Counted from the first letter of the stretch, positions 47,412-56,312 are shown. The stretch is 64,000 nt of DNA from an uncultured Eubacteriales bacterium (GCA_902774025.1 CACYGY010000001.1:18075-82074); one strand, 5' to 3'. Notes: generated by a model not told the origin, from the letters alone. Numbers and translations: made by a program.

Positions 47412-48644
47412 TCACATCCGGTGATTCCGCACCGGTCCCCTGAGCATGTCCCCCGCCCGGGCCGTCAGACCCAGGAGAACAAGAACCCGCTCGCCCCCGA
47501 TGCCCCAGCTCTCAACGCTCTGGTCTGTCCGGGGGATCCGGATCTCCCGGACCCGGGCCTTTTCCGTACCGCTCCGCTTCATGAGCTCCACTTCGTCCCC
47601 CACGAAGAACCGGTTCTTCATCTCCATTTCCACCCATCCGTCATTCCCGTCCGCGGTGACACGGCCCAGAACCTCCCGGGTCTGATGAAACCCCTCAGCG
47701 TCGCCCGGAACCTGCGGCGGCCCGTAGAGAAAACCGGTATCACTCTCCCGATGGCTGGCGCATTCCAGGTCATTGCGAATCTCCGGCAGGATTTCGCGGA
47801 AGGCCGCCTCGTCCTCCGCCAGCGTGTCAATGGCTCTCCGGTAAGCCTGGGTGACCACGGCGATGTAATAGGCGTTCTTCATCCGGCCCTCAATCTTGAA
47901 GCTGTCAATCCCCGCCTCCCGGAGCTGGGGCAGCGCTCCGCAGAGATTCAGATCCCGGGCGGAAAAAAGATAGGTCCCGTGTTCGTCCTCGGCCACCGGA
48001 AGATACTCCCCGGGGCGCTTTTCCTCCATCAGGGCGTACTTCCAGCGGCAGGGCTGGGCACAGGCCCCCTGATTGGCGCTGCGGCCCGTCAGCTGAGCGG
48101 AAAGAAGGCACCGGCCGGACCAGGCCACGCAGGAAGCACCGTGAATGAAGCACTCCAGTTCCATATCCACGGGAATCGCCCTGCGGATGCCCCGCATTCG
48201 CTCCAGGGAGACCTCCCGGGCCAGAATCACCCGCCGGCAGCCCAGGGACGCATAGTGGCGTATGGCGCTGGCGTTGACAGTGCTGGCCTGGGTGGACACA
48301 TGCAGGGGCAGCTGCGGCACGTGCCTGCGCAGCTCACAGATGGCTCCCAGATCACTGACGATCACGGCGTCCACACCCATTTCCCGGGCTTCCCCCGCCG
48401 CCTCCAGCATTCCCGGGATTTCATCGTCAAAGGGAAAAATATTCAGGGTCAGATAAAACCGGGCATTGCACGCATGGCAGAGACGTACCGCCTCCTCCAT
48501 GCCGTCCCGGTCAAAATTGCCCGCAAAGGCCCTGAGCCCGTAGCGTTGCATCGCGCCGTAGACGGCATCCGCCCCGAAGTGAAGAGCCGTCTTCAGCTGT
48601 TCCATGCCCCCCGCAGGGCAGAGCAGTTCCGGTTTACCGGTCAT
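47412..48644 (-). CDS. Peptidase U32 family protein
   Basis: The 410-residue protein has the U32 opening P-E-L-L-C-P-A-G near 5-12 and the family signature E-C-F-I-H-G-A-S-C-V-A-W-S-G-R-C near 164-179. It continues with C-A-Q-P-C-R-W-K-Y and F-K-I-E-G-R-M-K. The conserved cysteines fit an iron-sulfur site as known for RlhA and related enzymes that hydroxylate RNA bases using prephenate. Others in the family were described as collagenases, so rRNA or tRNA modification is the safer reading. The ATG has AGGTGAGG upstream. It is 18 bases after mltG, in the ylbF-mltG-U32-rex-vanW run that is common in Clostridia. Confidence 0.93.
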   Translation of the reverse strand: MTGKPELLCPAGGMEQLKTALHFGADAVYGAMQRYGLRAFAGNFDRDGMEEAVRLCHACNARFYLTLNIFPFDDEIPGMLEAAGEAREMGVDAVIVSDLGAICELRRHVPQLPLHVSTQASTVNASAIRHYASLGCRRVILAREVSLERMRGIRRAIPVDMELECFIHGASCVAWSGRCLLSAQLTGRSANQGACAQPCRWKYALMEEKRPGEYLPVAEDEHGTYLFSARDLNLCGALPQLREAGIDSFKIEGRMKNAYYIAVVTQAYRRAIDTLAEDEAAFREILPEIRNDLECASHRESDTGFLYGPPQVPGDAEGFHQTREVLGRVTADGNDGWVEMEMKNRFFVGDEVELMKRSGTEKARVREIRIPRTDQSVESWGIGGERVLVLLGLTARAGDMLRGPVRNHRM

Positions 48645-48661
48645 ATTCGCCTCACCTGTTT

Positions 48662-49846
48662 TCAGAGTCCCCGGGACCGGTCATAGTCGTCCCAGAGGGG
48701 TGAATAGAGCTGCACCGCCTGTTCGTGCTCCTGCAGCGTTCTGGAAAAATAGAGTTCCCCGCTCTCCGGATCCCTGGCGCAGAAATACAGATACTGTTCC
48801 GCCCGGTAGGCGGGATCCGGGTACAGGGCCGCCTGAATAGCCTGGGCGGAAGGGGTGCATATGGGACCCAGCGGCAGGCCGCCCACCACATAGGTGTTGT
48901 AGGGGCTGTTCAGGTTCAGTTCCTCCTGCGTCAGATGCATTCTGGGCACCCCGGTGACATAATGGACCGTCACGTCACTCTGCAGTTTCATACCCCGGTC
49001 CAGGCGGTTGTGGAATACCGCAGACACCCGTGTGAAATCCTCCGGCTTGGCTTCCTTCTCAATCAGGCTGGCCAGTGTCAGAATCTGATCCATGGTATAG
49101 CCCATGGCCGCCGCCTGATCCTGATCGTCCGCCGGGAAGGCGCGCTCGGTCTGGGACAGAAGCTTCCGAATGATCTCCTCCTCCGTGGCGCTGGTGTAAA
49201 CCTCATAGGTATTGGCCGCCAGATACCCCTCCAGCATGTACTTCCGGCTTCCCGCATTGGGGCTGTCCAGTACATCGGCCACATAGTAGTAATCCCGGAA
49301 GGCTCGCCCGTCCCTGCACAGCTCCAGGAAGGTATCCCGGTTGTCCAGCACGCCCTTTTCCACCAGGCGGGCCGCAAAATCCTCCAGGGTCCAGCCGGGA
49401 ATCATGGTAATATCCCTCACCAGAGGATTTCCGTCTCCCCTCGTCAGCTGGTCCGCGATGGCGTTCATGTTCATGTCCGTACTGAGGTCATAGGAGCCGG
49501 CCTGAATTTTCTGGGCAAAGCCGGAAAAATCGCAGTAGTACTTGAAAACGGTCCTGGACCGGATCAGCCCGGCCTCTTCCAGATTGGCCGCCACCCTGCT
49601 CAGACTCTGGCCGCTCTCCACCGTAAAGGGAATCAGCTGAGGAGACTGCATGTTCACGGGAGCCAGATACTGGCCATACAGCGTTTCCCACAGCCCGTAA
49701 AGAATGCCCGTCACGGCAATGAGGGACGTCACGGCCACCAGAAGAGGCCGCAGGATACGCCAGATGCCGGACCAGACAAAAAAGCCGTACTCCCGCTCCT
49801 CATGCATACTCCTGTAGGTGTAGTTCCGGCGGATTCCCTTTTTCAA
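48662..49846 (-). CDS. mltG: Endolytic murein transglycosylase MltG
   Basis: MltG cuts nascent peptidoglycan strands at the membrane. The 394 residues include a cytoplasmic basic start, one membrane helix near 33-53 and a LysM-like part (V-E-S-G-Q-S-L-S-R-V-A near 76-86). The YceG catalytic domain has L-A-S-L-I-E-K-E-A near 255-263, with the catalytic Glu, then V-F-H-N-R-L-D-R-G-M-K-L-Q-S-D. Later come N-S-P-Y-N-T-Y and G-L-P-L-G-P-I. The start is TTG with GGGAGGGG five bases upstream. It lies 17 bases after ylbF. Confidence 0.95.
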   Translation of the reverse strand: MKKGIRRNYTYRSMHEEREYGFFVWSGIWRILRPLLVAVTSLIAVTGILYGLWETLYGQYLAPVNMQSPQLIPFTVESGQSLSRVAANLEEAGLIRSRTVFKYYCDFSGFAQKIQAGSYDLSTDMNMNAIADQLTRGDGNPLVRDITMIPGWTLEDFAARLVEKGVLDNRDTFLELCRDGRAFRDYYYVADVLDSPNAGSRKYMLEGYLAANTYEVYTSATEEEIIRKLLSQTERAFPADDQDQAAAMGYTMDQILTLASLIEKEAKPEDFTRVSAVFHNRLDRGMKLQSDVTVHYVTGVPRMHLTQEELNLNSPYNTYVVGGLPLGPICTPSAQAIQAALYPDPAYRAEQYLYFCARDPESGELYFSRTLQEHEQAVQLYSPLWDDYDRSRGL

Positions 49847-49863
49847 GACGGCCCCTCCCTGTC

Positions 49864-50211
49864 TCAGCCGATACCCGGCAGATTCATCTCCAGGTCCGCG
49901 GCTTCCATCACGATCTTGAGAATATCGGACATGGCCATATGCATGCGGACTTCAGCCATGATGTACTGGGACACCTCAGGCTTGCTGAACAGAAGCGTGT
50001 TCAGGGCGCTGAAGCGCTGCATGTCCTCCGCCCCGGGCGTCTGTCCCTGCAGGTTGGCCATCTGAATACTGATCTGCAGCTTTTTGTATTCACGGATCAG
50101 CGCCGCCTGGGTTTCGTCCCCCATGACTTCCTTCTTCAGCGCTTCATATTCCCTGTATTCTTCGCTCTCCCTGATTTCACGGGCCAGCTGATGAGCTGTA
50201 TCATAAAGCAT
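49864..50211 (-). CDS. ylbF: YlbF family regulator
   Basis: The 115-residue helical protein matches the YlbF/YmcA family (A-H-Q-L-A-R-E-I-R-E-S-E-E-Y near 6-19; then L-I-R-E-Y-K-K-L-Q near 39-47). In Bacillus these proteins form the Y-complex that directs RNase Y processing and affects competence, sporulation and biofilm. The open frame extends to 50310, but ATG 50211 with AGGAG eight bases upstream gives the standard length. It lies after the RNase J terminator and begins the leftward run to the DUF2007 gene. Placement next to RNase J fits an RNA-metabolism theme. Confidence 0.88.
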   Translation of the reverse strand: MLYDTAHQLAREIRESEEYREYEALKKEVMGDETQAALIREYKKLQISIQMANLQGQTPGAEDMQRFSALNTLLFSKPEVSQYIMAEVRMHMAMSDILKIVMEAADLEMNLPGIG

Positions 50212-50271
50212 GGAGTAATCTCCTCTCTTTCCCTGTACACAACGAATCACGGGTGTTCTCTCTTCCCGGAC

Positions 50272-50304
50272 AAAAAAACCCGGGAAGGCATACACCCTCC
50301 CGGG
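50272..50304 (-). terminator. Rho-independent terminator after the RNase J gene
   Basis: CCCGGG (50279-50284) pairs with CCCGGG (50299-50304), with extra inner GG/CC pairs, followed on the minus strand by seven T residues (complement of 50272-50278). Confidence 0.85.
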
Positions 50305-50322
50305 TATCATAGCATATTCTTC

Positions 50323-51999
50323 CTAGATGTCCAGAATGATCGGCAGGATCATGGGATTGCGCTTGATCTTCTCAAAGATGAACCGGTGCAGTTCATCCTT
50401 GATGGTGTTCTTGAGATCCGGCCAGTTTTCACCGGACAGGTCCGTGCCTTCCAGAATCTGGCGCACCACCTCCCGGGTAGCCTCAATGATGTCCTCGTTC
50501 TCCCGGACGTAGATGAAGCCGCGGCTGATAATGTCCGGCCCGCTGATCAGTTTCCGCTCGTCCCGGTTGATGGCCATCACCGCGATGATCAGACCGTCTT
50601 CCGACAGGTGCTTCCGGTCACGCAGCACCACGTTGCCCACGTCCCCCACGCCCAGGCCGTCCACCATGATGGCGCCGGTGGGCACCTGCTCCCCCAGGGC
50701 CAGGGTGTTTTCCGTCATTTCGATGACCTGGCCGATTTCGGGAATCACGATATTGCGCCCGTCCATGCCCATGCGTTCCGCCAGTTCCGCGTGCTGCCAG
50801 AGCATCCGGTACTCGCCGTGAATGGGAATGAAGTACTTGGGCCGCACCAGGGCATGCATGAGCTTCAGCTCCTCCTGGCAGGCGTGTCCGCTGACATGGA
50901 CCTCCGCCATGGCTGAGTAGATCACCTGAGCCCCGCAGCGGTAAAGCTGATTGATGACCCGGCTGATGAATTTCTCGTTGCCGGGAATGGGGGTGGCGGA
51001 GATGACTACCAGGTCACTGGGCCGGATCTGAAGCTTCCTGTGCTCCGCGAAGGCCATCCGGGTCAGGCCCGCCATGGGCTCGCCCTGACTGCCCGTGGTG
51101 AACACCAGCACCTCGGACTCCAGATACTGATCCAGGCTGTCCACATCAATGAGGCATTCCGGTGGAACGTGCAGTTCTCCGATTTCCATGGCCACCCGGC
51201 TCACATTCACCATGCTCCGCCCGATGAAGCAGATCCTGCGCCCGTAGCGGAGACCCACATCCACCACCATCTGCATGCGATGGATATTGCTGGCGAACAT
51301 GGCCACGATCACGCGGCCCTTGGCGTCCCGGAACACATCGTCAAAGGTCTCGCTGATCTTCATCTCGCTCATGGTAAAGCCGGGACGTTCCACATTGGTG
51401 GATTCGCACAGCATGGCCATGACTCCCCGGGAGCCGTAGGCCGCCAGAGTCTGAAGATCCGTGATCTCACCGTCAACGGGGGTATAGTCCACCTTGAAGT
51501 CACCGCTTGCCAGCACGGTCCCCGCCGGACAGGTGATGGCCATGGCACAGGCGCCGGCAATGGAATGGCTGACATGAATGAACTGAACGGTAAACTTTCC
51601 CAGCTGCACCACATCCCTGGGACGCACCACATGCATCTCCACATTGCCCATGCGGTGTTCCTTCATCTTCAGGTCCACCAGGGCAAGGGTCAGCTTTGTG
51701 CCGTACAGGGGGGCCGGTACCTGACGGAGCACATAGGGAATGGCTCCGATATGGTCCTCATGTCCGTGGGTCAGAAGGAAGCCGCGAACATGGCTCTTCT
51801 TTGAGACCAGATAGGTAACGTCGGGAATCACCAGATCCACGCCCAGCATGTCCTCCTTCGGGAAAATGCTGCCGCAGTCAACCACAATGATGTCGTCTTC
51901 GTACTCGAACACATACATGTTCTTCCCGATCTCATCCACACCGCCCAGGGCTACGATCCGCAGCCTGCTGGGCTCATTCATCTGTACCTGCTGTTTCAC
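50323..51999 (-). CDS. rnj: Ribonuclease J
   Basis: RNase J is a beta-CASP metallo-hydrolase with endonuclease and 5'-3' exonuclease activity on RNA. The 558 residues from GTG 51999 match the family. That start has AAAGGAGGG six bases upstream, while the open frame continues to 52038 without a ribosome site. Motifs: V-V-D-C-G-S near 38-43, the zinc motif T-H-G-H-E-D-H-I-G-A near 73-82, S-H-S-I-A-G-A near 140-146, and the beta-CASP region with H-V-S-G-H-A-C-Q-E-E. The final I-P-I-H-G-E-Y-R-M-L is typical. The gene has its own promoter and a leader with an inverted repeat. Confidence 0.96.
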   Translation of the reverse strand: MKQQVQMNEPSRLRIVALGGVDEIGKNMYVFEYEDDIIVVDCGSIFPKEDMLGVDLVIPDVTYLVSKKSHVRGFLLTHGHEDHIGAIPYVLRQVPAPLYGTKLTLALVDLKMKEHRMGNVEMHVVRPRDVVQLGKFTVQFIHVSHSIAGACAMAITCPAGTVLASGDFKVDYTPVDGEITDLQTLAAYGSRGVMAMLCESTNVERPGFTMSEMKISETFDDVFRDAKGRVIVAMFASNIHRMQMVVDVGLRYGRRICFIGRSMVNVSRVAMEIGELHVPPECLIDVDSLDQYLESEVLVFTTGSQGEPMAGLTRMAFAEHRKLQIRPSDLVVISATPIPGNEKFISRVINQLYRCGAQVIYSAMAEVHVSGHACQEELKLMHALVRPKYFIPIHGEYRMLWQHAELAERMGMDGRNIVIPEIGQVIEMTENTLALGEQVPTGAIMVDGLGVGDVGNVVLRDRKHLSEDGLIIAVMAINRDERKLISGPDIISRGFIYVRENEDIIEATREVVRQILEGTDLSGENWPDLKNTIKDELHRFIFEKIKRNPMILPIILDI

Positions 52000-52041
52000 G
52001 GGAACCCTCCTTTCCGCGAAAATATATGTCGAAATCAAACC

Positions 52042-52063
52042 TGTTCACTTTACGGCGTGAACA
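52042..52063 (-). repeat. Inverted repeat in the RNase J leader
   Basis: TGTTCAC (52042-52048) and GTGAACA (52057-52063) form a perfect 7-bp inverted repeat with an eight-base spacer, between the promoter and the start codon. It could be an RNA hairpin or an operator. Confidence 0.5.
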
Positions 52064-52115
52064 AGCCCGTGATCCAATCCCGTATGCAATTATGCCCGCA
52101 AAACTGGTCTGACCC

Positions 52116-52145
52116 AGTATATCATACATCAAGTTGTCCTGACAA
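52116..52145 (-). promoter_or_regulatory. Promoter of the RNase J gene
   Basis: On the minus strand TTGTCA (complement of 52140-52145) and TATACT (complement of 52116-52121) are 18 bases apart. The leader to the GTG would be about 110 bases. The stretch from 52000 to 52212 holds no gene. Confidence 0.6.
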
Positions 52146-52211
52146 CCACTCTGAAAAGGCTTCTGCGCCTTTTTTCTTTCCGTTTCTGATTCATTTTAAC
52201 CATTTTGGCAC

Positions 52212-52343
52212 AAAAAAACCGCCATGCTCAGACGGGGCAGCCCCGCAGCACCTAAATCAACTGCTTATTGCTGCTGCCTTCCGGCCCTGACAAGGTTCAC
52301 AGCGACTCATCGCACGGGACCCTGTCTTCATCACATAACGGCC
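52212..52343 (-). ncRNA. ffs: Signal recognition particle RNA (4.5S-type, small bacterial)
   Basis: The minus strand carries the domain IV hallmark GTCAGGGCCGGAAGGCAGCA (within 52272-52291), with the GGAA tetraloop and the asymmetric internal loop that binds Ffh. Long-range pairing supports a closed hairpin: AGACAGGG near the 5' side with CCCCGTCT near the 3' side, and GCC..ATG with CATGGC at the ends. Seven T residues (complement of 52212-52218) end the transcript. The size of about 131 bases fits the type without an Alu domain. A promoter lies directly upstream. Confidence 0.93.
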
Positions 52344-52348
52344 TGAAC

Positions 52349-52377
52349 ATTATAAGTGAATCGCGGGAAAAAAGCAA
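52349..52377 (-). promoter_or_regulatory. Promoter of the SRP RNA gene
   Basis: On the minus strand TTGCTT (complement of 52372-52377) and a perfect TATAAT (complement of 52349-52354) are 17 bases apart. The start would be near 52343. Confidence 0.75.
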
Positions 52378-52417
52378 GTCACCCGAAAAAGCCTCACAGC
52401 ACGCTCCTGTCCCGGAT

Positions 52418-54172
52418 TCAGTCACCGGAGCGGAGACAGATTTCACAGGCCCGGATGAGATCGTCCCTCATTTCTTCCACCCTGTAATGGTAGCGCAGGG
52501 TCACGCCCTCCTCCAGATAGGCATAGCTCTGAATCCATTCGTCCGACCGGCTTGTGTTCCCCTTGAAGCGCAGATCGTACAGTCCGCCGGGAAGGCTGTG
52601 AACGTATTCCCCAGAAACCTCCCCTTCACCGTATCCCTCCCCGAAATTCAGGAGGTGCTCACCGGTCAGAGCGTCATAGATCTGAAAATGCACTGCGCTG
52701 AAACGGCTATCCGGCAGAGAGGTCCGCATGATCAGCGAGCCGCCTTCAGGCAGCATCTGCACGCCCCCGGTGGGATGAAGAAAGCGGAATACTTCCTCAT
52801 GTTCCTGCCCCGTCCGTCCGACCTCGCCTGCGAAAAGCCCGTTTTCGTCCAGATACGTTTCCGAAATCATGCGCCCCTCGTCATCCGTCTGCCTGACAAA
52901 GGCGGCGTAACCCATGGAGGTCATCGTGAGATTTCCCTCTCCGTCCCGGAAGGTCTTCCCGGCGATGTTTCCCTCCGTGTCATAGGTGATTTCACATCTG
53001 GCATATGTGCCGGCCGGATTTCCCCGCGCATCCAGGTAAGTCTCCCCGGACACGCGCTTCTGCGCATCGTAATCAAAGCGGATTTCCGCATACCCCAAGG
53101 CGTCCACCGGTCTGTCCGACCCATCCAGGTACACCTGTGTCCGGACCTGATGGGAAAAGGTCGTATAGGTTCTGAGGATCGACGCGTACCCGTATGTCAG
53201 AACCGTTTTTTTACCCGCCCCGTCCAGGAAGGTTTCCCTCACCGGACGGCCCTGAGCGTCATACTCGTACAGGACCGACGCGTACCCCTGTGTGCCCGTC
53301 CGGACATTCCCGTCCCTGTCCAGCAGGGTTGTCCGAATCAGCTGTCTCAGACTGTTGTAGGTATTCCGGACCCGCTCCACGTCCTTAACGGGATACACCA
53401 GATATCTTCCCGCCTGCAGACAGGGGTTCCGCCCCTGCTCCGCGAACCGCTCCCGGTTTTCAGAACTGTCACGGATCACAATGTAATCACACCCGGCTCT
53501 GCCCGCCTCCTGGAGTACGGTATCCGGATCGGGATGCGGTCCGGACAGTTCCCTTCCCAGATCATTGACATACCGCCCGTAGGGCATGTAAAAACTGGCG
53601 TCCGCCTGGCGGATGTAGCTGGAGAGTTCTTCCGGAACCGCCAGGGTCACGCCCTCATCCCGGTGCAGCGCCTCCGTGATCCCGATCACTTCATCCGGGA
53701 TCTTCTTGAAATTCCGGGCCGGTTTCATCCAGTCTTCCTGATAGACACTCCGGCCCCCCAGAACCATCTGCAGACAGACGAGTCCCACAAAGACCAGGCG
53801 GAAAAGAGGCTTTCGTCCCCGTTCCGGGATCCTCCTCTCCACCACACCTGTTTCCGGAGTCCGGATCCTTTCCTCCGCCCACTCCATAAGGAGGACCGTG
53901 CTCATGGCCAGGATGCAGGGGATGGGAAGCAAGGAATAAAGCCGGGCGTAATACTGCCATGATCCCGCAAAAACCTGCATGAGTTCATAAGTCAGGGGGT
54001 TGAACAGTCCCACCAGAACACAGAGAGGGAATACGCCGTACACACGCCGGACCATTCTGTTCTTTTCCAGTACCAGAATCAGAACCAGTGCGAGATAGAA
54101 CCAGCCATGATAGACCGAATGGCCCCAGAATGCCTCATAGACCGTCTTCCAGAAGGCAAAATAGTCTTCCAT
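52418..54172 (-). CDS. Membrane protein with C-terminal YD-like repeats, polysaccharide cluster
   Basis: The 584-residue protein starts with about four membrane helices (near 24-36, 43-60, 78-95, 122-140). The remainder is extracytoplasmic or soluble. A mixed domain to about residue 270 contains C-D-Y-I-V-I-R-D and is followed by five to six tandem units of about 28 residues. Their pattern is G-Y-A-x-(6)-Y-D-x-(3)-R-x-(3)-E-T-(Y/F)-L-D-x-x-G, close to YD/RHS-type repeats. The last 110 residues look like a beta-rich domain. I do not recognise a named family for the whole chain. It follows the DUF6077-like gene by 22 bases, and the membrane part may work with that protein. A role in display or attachment of the surface polysaccharide is conceivable but not shown. 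Confidence 0.75.
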   Translation of the reverse strand: MEDYFAFWKTVYEAFWGHSVYHGWFYLALVLILVLEKNRMVRRVYGVFPLCVLVGLFNPLTYELMQVFAGSWQYYARLYSLLPIPCILAMSTVLLMEWAEERIRTPETGVVERRIPERGRKPLFRLVFVGLVCLQMVLGGRSVYQEDWMKPARNFKKIPDEVIGITEALHRDEGVTLAVPEELSSYIRQADASFYMPYGRYVNDLGRELSGPHPDPDTVLQEAGRAGCDYIVIRDSSENRERFAEQGRNPCLQAGRYLVYPVKDVERVRNTYNSLRQLIRTTLLDRDGNVRTGTQGYASVLYEYDAQGRPVRETFLDGAGKKTVLTYGYASILRTYTTFSHQVRTQVYLDGSDRPVDALGYAEIRFDYDAQKRVSGETYLDARGNPAGTYARCEITYDTEGNIAGKTFRDGEGNLTMTSMGYAAFVRQTDDEGRMISETYLDENGLFAGEVGRTGQEHEEVFRFLHPTGGVQMLPEGGSLIMRTSLPDSRFSAVHFQIYDALTGEHLLNFGEGYGEGEVSGEYVHSLPGGLYDLRFKGNTSRSDEWIQSYAYLEEGVTLRYHYRVEEMRDDLIRACEICLRSGD

Positions 54173-54194
54173 GCTTCAAACCTCCCCTGTCCGC

Positions 54195-55241
54195 TCATAC
54201 GGCAAATCTGTACACAAGGAACATCGCCATGAACAGCAGCGGGACCGTGCATCCGAAGGGTATATACAGAAGTTTTTTCCAGTCCCTTTCCCTGCCCGCC
54301 AGGGAAAGAGCCACCGGGAAAATCATGAGCACCAGCATGGTACCGGCTCCCCATAGGGTCAGGGAAACCGCTCCCGTGGAGAGCAGGAGAAAAAAGAGTC
54401 CCGTCTTCCACGCGAAGGGTTCCCGCAGTTTCCGGGACAGCATGGTCAGAACCAGAGGCGTCAGGGAAACGGCCAGAACCGCCTTTCCCTGATAGTTCGG
54501 TCCGAGGAGCCGGAAGGTCAGGGAATAATGCGAATGATACCCATAGATGTAGAACAGGGCGATCAGGACCAGGAAGACCAGCCGGCTTTCCCGTCTCTCA
54601 AACAGTTCACCGGCCGCATACACATACGTAGCATAGGAAAGCAGTACCATATGCGCCGCCTGGACCGTGTGCTCAAGCCCCGCCACGGAAATACCCGAAA
54701 CGGCCGAAAGATAGGAGGGAAAAACCAGTGAGGTCTGAATGGACCGCTGAATATTCAGTGTGGACGCCACACCGGTATAGGCATCCGTCACGCCGATCCG
54801 GTCCGCATTCAGCGCGTCCATTCCAAAGGCTGTATAGATTGCATCGTCATAGGACATGTAGGTAATGTCACGGGTAAAGGTCCGGACGATCTGAAGCCCC
54901 GTCAGCACCAGAAACGCGGCCAGAAACACCCATTCCGACCCTTTCATGGGTTTTCCCTTAACGGATGTGAGAAAGGGTCCGGGATGCCTGAAAAGGTAAA
55001 GAACGCTGAGCACGCAGGCAAGGACGAGGCACACGGAGTACACCGTCACCACCGTGCGGAAGGATGTAAAGGTCAGGGCGGAAAAGAACGCGATCCAGTG
55101 AAAGACAGCCAGTTCCATGAAATAACCTGCACTGAGAGCCAGAGCGGTCAGATTCCTCACCTTCAGGATTCTGGCCCATGGCATTCCCAGAATCCAGGGG
55201 ACCACACCCAGCAGGATTCCGGGGACTGCGTATCGGAACAT
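54195..55241 (-). CDS. Polytopic membrane protein (DUF6077-like)
   Basis: The 348-residue protein has about nine to ten hydrophobic segments, starting with Y-A-V-P-G-I-L-L-G-V-V-P-W. It contains Y-M-S-Y-D-D-A-I-Y-T-A-F near 129-140, as seen in the DUF6077 family found in surface-polysaccharide loci of Clostridia. ATG 55241 has GAGGGGGGAG seven bases upstream and is preferred over an in-frame GTG at 55265. The protein ends in the membrane (F-L-V-Y-R-F-A-V), and the next gene begins with more membrane helices. The two might be parts of one functional unit or a split longer protein. No catalytic motif is clear. Confidence 0.7.
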   Translation of the reverse strand: MFRYAVPGILLGVVPWILGMPWARILKVRNLTALALSAGYFMELAVFHWIAFFSALTFTSFRTVVTVYSVCLVLACVLSVLYLFRHPGPFLTSVKGKPMKGSEWVFLAAFLVLTGLQIVRTFTRDITYMSYDDAIYTAFGMDALNADRIGVTDAYTGVASTLNIQRSIQTSLVFPSYLSAVSGISVAGLEHTVQAAHMVLLSYATYVYAAGELFERRESRLVFLVLIALFYIYGYHSHYSLTFRLLGPNYQGKAVLAVSLTPLVLTMLSRKLREPFAWKTGLFFLLLSTGAVSLTLWGAGTMLVLMIFPVALSLAGRERDWKKLLYIPFGCTVPLLFMAMFLVYRFAV

Positions 55242-55289
55242 CCGGGCACTCCCCCCTCTCTTCACAGATTCTGTGCCGTAAGGACATTC

Positions 55290-56312
55290 TCAGTCCTTCC
55301 GCCCCGCCGTCCTGCCGCGCCTTTTCCGGTCACCCAGCCGGACACAGATGCGCTTCAGAAACCTGTAGGGCGTGAACAGCAGATAGAAACCATTGGGACT
55401 GAGCATGAAAAGAACCAGATACACCTTTGTCATTCTGTGGATATACCGGTTCCGCAGGAACTGAGGAAAACACGCCCGGATTCTCCTTCGGACAATCCTT
55501 TTGGCTCCGGGATACTTCCAGTGTACCCCGTAAAGCTTGTTGATCAGTCCGGTCTGGTCCGCCCGGTACTTCTCCAGCAGCTCGTCGCCCCCGGGACGGC
55601 CGTGCATGGTCTTCTGCGCCAGTTCGAAAAAAAGGCGGTTTTCCTCAAAATAACCTTCCTGATAGGTGGAATGGGACGCGCTTTCCGGCCGCAGGCGTCT
55701 GTGATAGCAGATCCTTTCCAGAAGAACCGCCCTGCGGACCCTGAGGTTGATGCAGGAGAGAAAGAGCAGGTCCTCTCCGAGGGCAATCCGGGGATCAAAC
55801 CGCTCCTCACCGATCAGGCGCCTGGAAAACACGTTGATCATCAGAAGATTGTCCGCGATGAACCTCCGGACATCTTCCTCGGAGGTGGTGACTCTGGAGG
55901 CAAAGGTATCGGTCCGCCGGTCACGGGGCAGGCAGCCGTCCTGGAATTCGTCCCCCCGCCCCGCCACCAGGTCCACCTCCGGGTCCTCCGTGAACTTCAT
56001 CATGTCCCGCCAGACATGTCTGTCCGCAAGGATGTCATCCCCGTCGACGAAATAGATATAACTTCCCCTGGCCTCGTCAAGTCCTGTATTCCTGGCATGG
56101 GACACGCCTCCGTTTTGCGTGTGGATCACCCGCACCCGGGGATCCCGCTCCGCGTAGGCGTCACAGATCCCGGGAGAGCGGTCCGTGGAACCGTCATCCA
56201 CCAGGATCACTTCATAATCCCGGTAGGACTGCATCTCAATGGAACGAAAGCAGTCTTCCAGATATCTCTCCAGATTGTAAACCGGTATGATAACCGACAG
56301 CACACAGCTCAT
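55290..56312 (-). CDS. GT2 family glycosyltransferase
   Basis: The 340-residue cytoplasmic glycosyltransferase has the classic GT2 start S-V-I-I-P-V-Y-N-L-E-R-Y-L near 6-18. It also shows V-D-D-G-S-T-D-R-S near 38-46, H-A-R-N-T-G-L near 72-78 and the metal motif F-V-D-G-D-D near 89-94. It adds one sugar to the growing repeat unit on a lipid carrier; the sugar is not predictable. The ATG at 56312 has GGGGGGAGG upstream and overlaps the polymerase stop by ATGA, while a GTG at 56321 is too close to the ribosome site. It is part of the continuous leftward polysaccharide operon. Confidence 0.92.
   Translation of the reverse strand: MSCVLSVIIPVYNLERYLEDCFRSIEMQSYRDYEVILVDDGSTDRSPGICDAYAERDPRVRVIHTQNGGVSHARNTGLDEARGSYIYFVDGDDILADRHVWRDMMKFTEDPEVDLVAGRGDEFQDGCLPRDRRTDTFASRVTTSEEDVRRFIADNLLMINVFSRRLIGEERFDPRIALGEDLLFLSCINLRVRRAVLLERICYHRRLRPESASHSTYQEGYFEENRLFFELAQKTMHGRPGGDELLEKYRADQTGLINKLYGVHWKYPGAKRIVRRRIRACFPQFLRNRYIHRMTKVYLVLFMLSPNGFYLLFTPYRFLKRICVRLGDRKRRGRTAGRKD

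Noticed and set aside
52042..52063. Rex operator in the RNase J leader
   Set aside because: Rex sites are of the form TTGTGAA-N-TTCACAA. This repeat has the half-sites in the opposite order (TGTTCAC...GTGAACA).
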